This document shows positions 1 to 5,730 of a stretch of DNA of 8,752 bases, in pieces (position 1 is the first letter of the stretch; each line of letters starts with the position of its first letter). The position numbers were made by a program, and so were the translations under genes. The stretch is from NCBI GenBank assembly GCA_903854805.1, contig CAINXK010000576.1, positions 1 to 8,752 on the forward strand, in the 5' to 3' direction. Under the pieces are notes generated by a model. That model was not told where the DNA came from and did no database searches. It saw only the letters and a program-made list of their open reading frames with translations. Source of the stretch: an uncultured Anaerolineae bacterium. Its GTDB lineage: Bacteria > Chloroflexota > Anaerolineae > Anaerolineales > Villigracilaceae.

Positions 1-423
1 GAAGGATTTGACCCGCCTGTGGCAATCGCGAAGGCTTCTGCGATCATCAGCGCGAATCCCGACATTGTGGGCGCCATGTCCACAACGGGAGCTGGCCCGA
101 CCACCTGGGCGCGCGGTGCAGAAGAGACTGGCAAGAAAGATGGCGAAATCGTCATCATCAGCATGGACTACACTCGTCCCAATCTGGATCTGGTGAAAGC
201 TGGCAAGGTTTTCGGCCTGGTTGGACAACCGTTGTTCCAGGAGTTCCACGATGCAGTCTACATCCTGGACAAGGTCTTCAAGGGCGAGAAGTTTGATTAC
301 GCCAACCCAATGGTGGCCCCGATCATCACACAGGCAACGATGAATACGTACTACAAGCTGAACGATGATGTTGAGGCCAAGTTAGGCGCTGGCGCTAACG
401 CAGCTGCCACACCGAAACCATAA
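1..423 (+). CDS. Sugar ABC transporter substrate-binding protein, C-terminal part (5' partial)
   Basis: The frame is open from base 1, so the start lies upstream; 140 C-terminal residues are visible before TAA at 421-423. The sequence looks like the second half of a type 1 periplasmic binding protein of the RbsB/XylF class. It has an ANPDIVGAMSTTG stretch (the 'which copies are known' strand-loop of the family), then IISMDYTRPNLDLVKAG and VGQPLFQEFHDAVYILD, which match the hinge and C-terminal lobe pattern where the protein binds pentose- or hexose-like ligands outside the membrane. The last dozen residues are a low-complexity Gly/Ala/Asn/Pro tail (GAGANAAATPKP) beyond the expected fold. It lies upstream of the matching ATPase gene, with a hairpin between them. 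The ligand cannot be read from this fragment, because most ligand-contacting residues are off-window. Family assignment is firm; substrate is unknown. Confidence 0.85.
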   Translation, partial: EGFDPPVAIAKASAIISANPDIVGAMSTTGAGPTTWARGAEETGKKDGEIVIISMDYTRPNLDLVKAGKVFGLVGQPLFQEFHDAVYILDKVFKGEKFDYANPMVAPIITQATMNTYYKLNDDVEAKLGAGANAAATPKP

Positions 424-434
424 TATCCACAGCC

Positions 435-465
435 AGGGGCAGGCGCGTAACACACGCCTGCCCCT
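435..465 (+). terminator. GC-rich hairpin after binding-protein gene (terminator or attenuator)
   Basis: Perfect 11-base inverted repeat: AGGGGCAGGCG at 435-445 pairs with CGCCTGCCCCT at 455-465 around a 9-base loop. It begins 11 bases after the binding-protein stop. The right arm runs into only TTT before CCC, so the U-tract is poor for a classic intrinsic terminator. The position, between a binding-protein gene and its ATPase gene, is where ABC operons often carry a partial terminator or RNA-stabilising hairpin that keeps the binding protein in excess. I see the structure directly; its role is inferred. Confidence 0.7.
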
Positions 466-528
466 TTCCCTGCACAAGTATGTGTGAAGCATTTAGAATC
501 AGTTTTAGGAAAATATTAGGGTGTTCAT

Positions 529-2091
529 ATGGAAAGAAAAATCCTATTGGAGATGAGTCACATCACCAAAAAGTTTCCTGGTGTTGTAGCCCTTAACGAT
601 GTAACCTTTCAGGTAAGGCAGGGCACCATTCACGGCCTGGTGGGCGAAAACGGCGCAGGAAAATCAACATTGATGAAAATCCTTTCCGGTCATTATCGAA
701 CTGGAATGTATGATGGGAATCTCATCCTCAATGGGAACACCTTGAATTTGCGATCGCCCAATACAGCCTTGCTCCAGGGAATTGGGGTGGTGCCTCAAGA
801 AATTAGCGTAATCCCTGAGTTGACGGTAGCAGAAAATATCGTTGTTGGACGATGGAATGATCACAAGAGTTCATTCGTAAATAACCAATCGTTTACAAAA
901 AGGGTAGAGAAATTTTTGGACGAGCATGGCATAAATCTAAATCCATGGCAAATCGTTTCCAAATTAACGGCTGCCCAAAAACAAGAAGTCATGATTGCCC
1001 GAGCTCTTTTTACAAATCCAAGTATATTAATCCTGGACGAGCCGACTTCATCACTTTCTCTGACCGAAATAAATGTATTATTCAAAACCCTGAATAATTT
1101 GCGTGATAAAGGTGTCACTTCCGTATTTATTACGCACAAACTATCCGAGATATTCGAGCTCACAGATAGCGTTACCGTTCTTCGGGATGGCATTGTGGCT
1201 GGCAACTTCGCGCGTGAAGATTTTGATGAAAATGCCATCATCTCGGCCATGGTGGGTCGCAAGATCGAGCATTTATATCCGACACGCTCATCCGTATTTT
1301 CAAATACAGAGGAAGTGTTTCGTGTCGAAAATCTGGCGATTGCCCATCCGACGATTGCCAATCGTAATTTAGTAGAAAATATCAATTTCTCTTTGTATAA
1401 AGGTGAAATTTTAGGCATCGCAGGGCTGGTAGGTTCAGGACGATCCGAAGTGCTAAATTCAATTTACGGACGTTTGAATGCCAGTAAAAAGCTGTTTGTT
1501 GATGGTAAGGAAATTCACGTTAATAATACTACCGCAGCGAAACAGGCTGGGATTGCCCTTGTGACAGAAGATCGCAAGGTCGATGGGATAATTCCTGAAC
1601 TCACCATCCGTCCGAATATAACAATTAACAACCTGGAGTTAATTTCTTCTTCAATCCTGCTCAATGTCGGCAAAGAGAAGCAAATTGCCCAGGAATATGT
1701 GAATAATTTAAATGTAAAAGCACCTTCAATTGAAACCCTGGTTATCAACTTGAGTGGTGGCAATCAACAAAAAGTTGTCATTGGTCGCGTTCTTTTAGGG
1801 AAACCGAAAATCCTATTGTTGGATGAGCCAACCAAAGGTGTAGATGTTGGCGCAAAGAACGAAATATACAACATCATGCTAGATCTGGTATCTCAGGGAC
1901 TCTCAATTATTATGGTTTCTTCTGAGCTGCCGGAGTTGCTTGCCATGTGCGACCGTTTTGTTGTACTGGCAGGAGGAACGATCCGCGACGAATTTTCAAA
2001 ATCCGAAGCCAGCGAACACAGGGTTATGTTGGCAGCTACCCAGTCTAATAGCGCTGCGAAACTTAACAGTAACGCTGCTGTAATCGCGTAA
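529..2091 (+). CDS. Sugar ABC transporter ATP-binding protein, double NBD (RbsA/XylG/MglA family)
   Basis: 520 residues, slightly above the roughly 500 usual for this family, with both nucleotide-binding domains on one chain; it powers import through a separate permease at the cytoplasmic membrane. NBD1: Walker A GENGAGKST at 39-47, Q-loop Q90, signature region LTAAQKQ near 146-152 (diverged from LSGGQ), Walker B with D170/E171, H-loop H203. NBD2: degenerate Walker A GLVGSGRS at 299-306 without the Lys, the EDRKVDG motif, canonical signature LSGGNQQ at 408-414, Walker B D432/E433, and SSELPEL in place of the H-loop. This asymmetry is normal for the family. The last 20 or so residues are a Ser/Asn/Ala-rich extension. 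ATG at 529 has a weak AGG at 518-520. No permease gene follows; the next gene is an SDR. Sampled 60-base stretches are only about 33-40% GC, lower than most stretches sampled in other genes. The sugar specificity cannot be read from an ATPase. Confidence 0.95.
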   Translation: MERKILLEMSHITKKFPGVVALNDVTFQVRQGTIHGLVGENGAGKSTLMKILSGHYRTGMYDGNLILNGNTLNLRSPNTALLQGIGVVPQEISVIPELTVAENIVVGRWNDHKSSFVNNQSFTKRVEKFLDEHGINLNPWQIVSKLTAAQKQEVMIARALFTNPSILILDEPTSSLSLTEINVLFKTLNNLRDKGVTSVFITHKLSEIFELTDSVTVLRDGIVAGNFAREDFDENAIISAMVGRKIEHLYPTRSSVFSNTEEVFRVENLAIAHPTIANRNLVENINFSLYKGEILGIAGLVGSGRSEVLNSIYGRLNASKKLFVDGKEIHVNNTTAAKQAGIALVTEDRKVDGIIPELTIRPNITINNLELISSSILLNVGKEKQIAQEYVNNLNVKAPSIETLVINLSGGNQQKVVIGRVLLGKPKILLLDEPTKGVDVGAKNEIYNIMLDLVSQGLSIIMVSSELPELLAMCDRFVVLAGGTIRDEFSKSEASEHRVMLAATQSNSAAKLNSNAAVIA

Positions 2092-2127
2092 GTCTAATAA
2101 TATGTAATATTCTTTGTCAAATGATAT

Positions 2128-2131
2128 GGAG
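2128..2131 (+). promoter_or_regulatory. Ribosome binding site deciding the SDR start
   Basis: GGAG with a 6-base spacer to ATG 2138. It overlaps the upstream in-frame ATG at 2126, which therefore cannot use it; this supports 2138 over 2114 or 2126. Confidence 0.7.
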
Positions 2132-2137
2132 AAAACT

Positions 2138-2959
2138 ATGAAGCTTCAGGGCAAAGTTGCTATTGTCACCGGTGCTGGCGCAGGTATTGGAATGGGTATC
2201 GCGATAGGTTTTGCCCAGGAAGGGGCTAATGTTGTTGTCAATTATGCCCACAGCGCAGCGGGAGCAGAAAAAGTAGCTGAAGAAATCATAAAGCTTGGCC
2301 AAAAGGCTATTACCTTTAAGGCCAGCGTATCGAATCAGGAAGAAGTGCAGGCCATGGTGGATCGCGCTGTGCAGGAGTTTGGGCGTGTGGACGTGTTGGT
2401 GAATAATGCTGGCATCGATCCGCACATCAAGTTCTTGGAAATGACCGAAGATCAATGGGATTGGATCATTGACACCAATCTCAAAGGAAATTATTTCTGC
2501 AGCCAGGCGGCTGCGAGGCAGATGGTTAAGCAAGGTGAAGGTGGGCGCATCATCATAATCAGCTCAGTTCATTCCATTCAGACCTATATGCACATAACCG
2601 CCTATGCCACCACAAAAGGTGGACTAACTTCAATGACTCGCCAGTTGGCGCTGGAGCTGGCGCCTTATAACATCACTGTCAATTGTGTGGCGCCAGGGGC
2701 TGTTCACGTCGATAAGTTTTATGGGGTCATACCAAATTACGACCCGCACATGTTTGACCATGAGATCCCGGTCGGATTTATTGGTCTTCCTGAAGATGTG
2801 GCTGCGGCATGCACATATTTTGCTTCTCCTGAAGCGCACTATACAACCGGGCAGACCCTGTATGTTGATGGAGGTACCACCTGCCGTTTAACTTTGGGCG
2901 TCAGCGAAAAAAAGGTGGACTCGCATCTTGATGTGAAGACATTGGCTAAGAAAGACTAA
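2138..2959 (+). CDS. SDR-family NAD(P)-dependent oxidoreductase, first copy
   Basis: 273 residues, classical short-chain dehydrogenase length. Cofactor motif TGAGAGIG at 11-18, NNAG at 89-92, and catalytic residues N114, S143, Y156 and K160 (YATTK); the VAPG motif and a C-terminal YVDGG are also present. The family reversibly oxidises alcohols or reduces ketones, often on sugars and polyols, in the cytoplasm. I chose ATG at 2138 because GGAG at 2128-2131 sits 6 bases before it; upstream in-frame TTG 2114 and ATG 2126 would add 8 or 4 residues but have no good ribosome site and lie outside the fold. A charged tail of about 25 residues follows the YVDGG segment. It lies 46 bases after the ATPase gene, so co-transcription is likely. 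Substrate is unknown; closest general resemblance is to glucose-dehydrogenase or 3-oxoacyl-reductase-like SDRs, a class whose members vary widely in substrate. Confidence 0.93.
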   Translation: MKLQGKVAIVTGAGAGIGMGIAIGFAQEGANVVVNYAHSAAGAEKVAEEIIKLGQKAITFKASVSNQEEVQAMVDRAVQEFGRVDVLVNNAGIDPHIKFLEMTEDQWDWIIDTNLKGNYFCSQAAARQMVKQGEGGRIIIISSVHSIQTYMHITAYATTKGGLTSMTRQLALELAPYNITVNCVAPGAVHVDKFYGVIPNYDPHMFDHEIPVGFIGLPEDVAAACTYFASPEAHYTTGQTLYVDGGTTCRLTLGVSEKKVDSHLDVKTLAKKD

Positions 2960-3021
2960 AACCACTATCCTGTTCACTTTTCAACCGGGCGTGAAAGTAG
3001 AACGATCGCGAGACACCGAAG

Positions 3022-4041
3022 ATGGATAAAAGCAATCTTGGCAATTCGCAACTAACAATCTCGCGGATTGGATTGGGGACTTGGGCAATCGCAGGGCAGA
3101 ATTATCTATTTAATATCGGAAATCAAGATGATTCCGAATCGATCCGGCTAATCCATTGTGCCATCGACCAGGGGGTCAACTGGATTGACACAGCCCCCGT
3201 TTATGGATTGGGGCACGCCGAAGATATTGTTTGCAAAGCCTTGAGACAGAAACCCCATGCGATGCATATTTTTACCAAGTGCGGCATCATTTGGGACACA
3301 AATGGAGAGAACATACGTGGCTGCTTGAAAGCTGACAGTATGCGCATCCAGGTGGAAGAAAGTTTACGCCGTCTCCAGGTAGAGACCATTGATTTGCTTC
3401 AAGTCCACTGGCCAAACCCGGATGCTGATCTGGAAGAAGGCTGGCAAGCCATCGCGGATTTGATACGGTCCGGAAAAGTACGTTATGCAGGGGCATCGAA
3501 TTTCAGTGCGGATCAAATCCGAAGAGTGCAACAATACCACCCGTGTGTGTCGTACCAACCGCCCTACAACCTTTTTCAGAGAGAAATTGAATCGCAGGAA
3601 ATGCCCTACTGCCGAGATCAGAATATTGGGGTCATAGCCTACAGCCCATTACGCGTGGGACTTCTTTCCGGCAACTTCAGTCTCGCGCGTTGGCAGGCGC
3701 TACCCCGAGATGATTGGCGGTTGCAGTATGATGATTACCGGGACGGTCGTTTCCAGATCAACTTGATATTTATCGAGCACTTGCGTCAGATAGCCCTGCG
3801 AAAACAATGCAGCGTGGCACAGCTTTCCGCGAGCTGGGTATTAAACCAACCCGGCATCACTGGCATTATCCTGGGCGCCCGGCGGGTTGACCAGTTTGAA
3901 GAATCGCTTGAGTCGGCAAGAATTGAATTATCGAGCGACGATTTTGTGCAGATCGAGCAAGCGCTCGCCGAGAGGCTGGATCATTTGGAAAAAGCTGGGG
4001 TGCTAGCGAAGGTTTTTGTAGAACCTCACGAAACAGGATGA
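3022..4041 (+). CDS. Aldo/keto reductase
   Basis: 339 residues, the normal length for a TIM-barrel aldo/keto reductase of the YghZ/Tas/IolS-like group. The catalytic tetrad is complete: D56 and Y61 in WIDTAPVYG, K86 in FTKCG, H129 in LLQVHWP. Cofactor-side motifs are also present: GASNF at 157-161, IAYSPLRVGLLSG, and the GARR at 285-288 followed by QFEESL that binds the NADP phosphate region. The enzyme should interconvert an aldehyde or ketone and an alcohol with NAD(P)H; several bacterial relatives act on sugars or inositols. ATG 3022 is the only likely start, since an in-frame TAG occurs at 2998-3000; its ribosome site is weak. It follows the SDR by 62 bases and precedes the hydrolase by 45. 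Family is firm; substrate and direction are not known. Confidence 0.95.
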   Translation: MDKSNLGNSQLTISRIGLGTWAIAGQNYLFNIGNQDDSESIRLIHCAIDQGVNWIDTAPVYGLGHAEDIVCKALRQKPHAMHIFTKCGIIWDTNGENIRGCLKADSMRIQVEESLRRLQVETIDLLQVHWPNPDADLEEGWQAIADLIRSGKVRYAGASNFSADQIRRVQQYHPCVSYQPPYNLFQREIESQEMPYCRDQNIGVIAYSPLRVGLLSGNFSLARWQALPRDDWRLQYDDYRDGRFQINLIFIEHLRQIALRKQCSVAQLSASWVLNQPGITGIILGARRVDQFEESLESARIELSSDDFVQIEQALAERLDHLEKAGVLAKVFVEPHETG

Positions 4042-4086
4042 AAGAAATAGTAGCAGTAGGTAACAACATCAAAGGAGCGCGACACA

Positions 4087-4872
4087 ATGAAGAGCTTAAA
4101 CGAAATTATTAAGAACACGCATGTCCCGCCCAACAATTTGGCGATTTTCTGGCTGGGCCAGGCCGGTTTTATTTTCAAGTCAGCGTCTGGAAAGATCATA
4201 TATATTGATCCTTATTTAACTGAATATGTTCAAAGAGCCTTACCAGAATATGGTGACGGCTTCAAGCGTTTGATGCCCAAGATGATCGAACCAGAGCAGG
4301 TTGATGCTGATTATGTGATCAGTACACACTCTCACCAGGACCACTTGGATGCAGATGCGCTACCAGGGTTGCTCAAGAACCCGCGCATTCACTTCATTGG
4401 CGCACCGGATTGCCAGACGATCTACGAGCAAAATGGGGTGCCGGCTGAGCGCTTCACCATTTTGCATCTGGGGGAGACATTGGAGCTGGACGATGTGCAT
4501 GTAACTGGGGTTTTTGCGGACCATGGTGAACTCACGCCCGATGCACTGGGCGTTCTAATTGAGATCAACGGCATCAAAATTTGGCAGGTTGGCGATAGCG
4601 CCTATCGTCCAGATAAATGGCTGGAACTGTTCGGACAGGAAATTGACGTCCTGATTCCTCCGATTAACGGTGCTTTCGGTAATTTAAACGCTGTTGATGC
4701 AGCCAAATTAGCCTATGATGCTCATCCGAAGATAGTGATCCCCTGTCACTTCTGGATGTTTGCGATGCATTACGGCAGTCCAGCTGAATTTTTATCTGCC
4801 TGTGAGAGTTTTGCTCCTCAAACAAAACCTATGTTGATGACTCAGGGCGAATGCTTCATGTATAGCAAGTGA
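4087..4872 (+). CDS. UlaG-like metallo-beta-lactamase-fold hydrolase
   Basis: 261 residues. The metal site is complete: H81, H83, D85 and H86 in THSHQDHLD, H146 in FADHG, D170 in VGDS and H221 in IPCHFWMF. The WLGQAGFIF start, IDPYL and the PPINGAFGNLNAVDAAKLA stretch are characteristic of the UlaG branch, whose type member is the L-ascorbate-6-phosphate lactonase. It should therefore hydrolyse a lactone or phosphoester-type bond in a small, probably sugar-derived, compound, using a Mn or Zn centre in the cytoplasm. A good ribosome site (AAAGGAG, 4071-4077) supports ATG 4087. It sits between an aldo/keto reductase and an SDR, 15 bases before the latter, fitting a route in which a sugar is oxidised to a lactone that must be opened. 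No other ascorbate-pathway gene is present, so ascorbate itself is not implied. Other activities of the branch remain possible. Confidence 0.9.
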   Translation: MKSLNEIIKNTHVPPNNLAIFWLGQAGFIFKSASGKIIYIDPYLTEYVQRALPEYGDGFKRLMPKMIEPEQVDADYVISTHSHQDHLDADALPGLLKNPRIHFIGAPDCQTIYEQNGVPAERFTILHLGETLELDDVHVTGVFADHGELTPDALGVLIEINGIKIWQVGDSAYRPDKWLELFGQEIDVLIPPINGAFGNLNAVDAAKLAYDAHPKIVIPCHFWMFAMHYGSPAEFLSACESFAPQTKPMLMTQGECFMYSK

Positions 4873-4887
4873 TAAGGAAAAAATACA

Positions 4888-5730
4888 ATGTCCCAGGATA
4901 AAATGAGATTGGAAGACAAGCTGGTATTAGTAACCGGAGCCGGAACCGGCATTGGACGGGGCGTTGCCCTGGAATTAGCCCGGCGCGGGGCAGATGTGGT
5001 GATTAGCTATAACGGCAGTGCAGATGGCGCCAATCAAACCGTAGAAGAGATTATTGCCATGGGCCGGCGGGCCAAAGCTGTCAAAGGTAATCTGGGCGAA
5101 GTAAGTGAATGTTACCGGGTGGTGGATGAAGCCGCAGCCTTTTTGGGCGGATTAGATGGTCTCTTCAACAACGCCGGGCTGACTCTTACCCAGGATTTCA
5201 TGGAAGTGACCGAAGAACAATTCAACAAAATCTACAATGTGAATATTCGCGGCGAATTTTTCTGCTGTCAGCGCGGCGTGAAATATATGTTGGCTCGCGG
5301 CCAGGAGCTGCTGAGCCGCTACCCGGATCGTCCCTGGGCAGGGGGCAGCATTGTTAATATGTCATCCGTACATGCCGCCGCCGGATTCGCCAATCATTCA
5401 GTCTATGCAGGTACAAAGGGCGCCATCAATGCTTTTAGTAGGGAGTTGGCCGTGGAACTCTGCCCGGCACATATTCGCGTCAACGTAATGGCCCCCGGTT
5501 CAATCGAAGTCCCCAGCTATTTCAAGACCGATCCTAATTATTCGAGCGAAGTTGGTAATAGTATGGTCCCTTGGGGGCGAGTAGGTTCACCTGAAGACTG
5601 TGGTTACTTGGCCGCTTATCTTATGTCTGACGCTGCCGAGTTCATGACCGGCCACGTTCTTTACTTTGATGGCGGTCTAACCGCGAAAATGGCAATCCCC
5701 TATTCTCCCCCCAAAGGCGAGCGTTCATGA
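4888..5730 (+). CDS. SDR-family NAD(P)-dependent oxidoreductase, second copy
   Basis: 280 residues. Cofactor motif TGAGTGIG at 16-23, NNAG at 94-97, catalytic N119, S160, Y173 and K177 (YAGTK), and C-terminal LYFDGG. It resembles the first SDR along its length and shares an SSVH motif and a PNY triplet in the substrate loop, but the pair is strongly diverged. It also carries an insert of about 15 residues before the catalytic serine (around RGQELLSRYPDRPW, 137-150). AAGGA at 4874-4878 supports ATG 4888. The last 4 bases overlap the start of the methyltransferase gene (ATGA at 5727-5730), so translation of the two is probably coupled. It likely oxidises or reduces a carbohydrate alcohol or ketone; which carbon and which substrate are not shown by the sequence. 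Confidence 0.94.
   Translation: MSQDKMRLEDKLVLVTGAGTGIGRGVALELARRGADVVISYNGSADGANQTVEEIIAMGRRAKAVKGNLGEVSECYRVVDEAAAFLGGLDGLFNNAGLTLTQDFMEVTEEQFNKIYNVNIRGEFFCCQRGVKYMLARGQELLSRYPDRPWAGGSIVNMSSVHAAAGFANHSVYAGTKGAINAFSRELAVELCPAHIRVNVMAPGSIEVPSYFKTDPNYSSEVGNSMVPWGRVGSPEDCGYLAAYLMSDAAEFMTGHVLYFDGGLTAKMAIPYSPPKGERS

Noticed and set aside
861..1418. A 185-residue minus-strand open frame inside the ABC ATPase gene
   Set aside because: It lies antisense to a fully conserved ATPase, has no recognisable domain and reads as a shadow of the sense codons.
1412..1450. Lack of the Walker A lysine in the second ATPase domain as a sign of gene decay
   Set aside because: A degenerate second Walker A (GLVGSGRS) is normal for RbsA/XylG/MglA proteins; the rest of the domain is intact.
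2114..2137. Upstream TTG (2114) or ATG (2126) as start of the first SDR
   Set aside because: Neither has a suitable ribosome site, while GGAG at 2128-2131 is well placed for ATG 2138, and the fold begins there (MKLQGKVAIVTG).
2960..3021. Possible hairpin TTCAC...GTGAA between the first SDR and the aldo/keto reductase
   Set aside because: Only a 5-base stem with a 13-base loop and no T-run; too weak to call a terminator.
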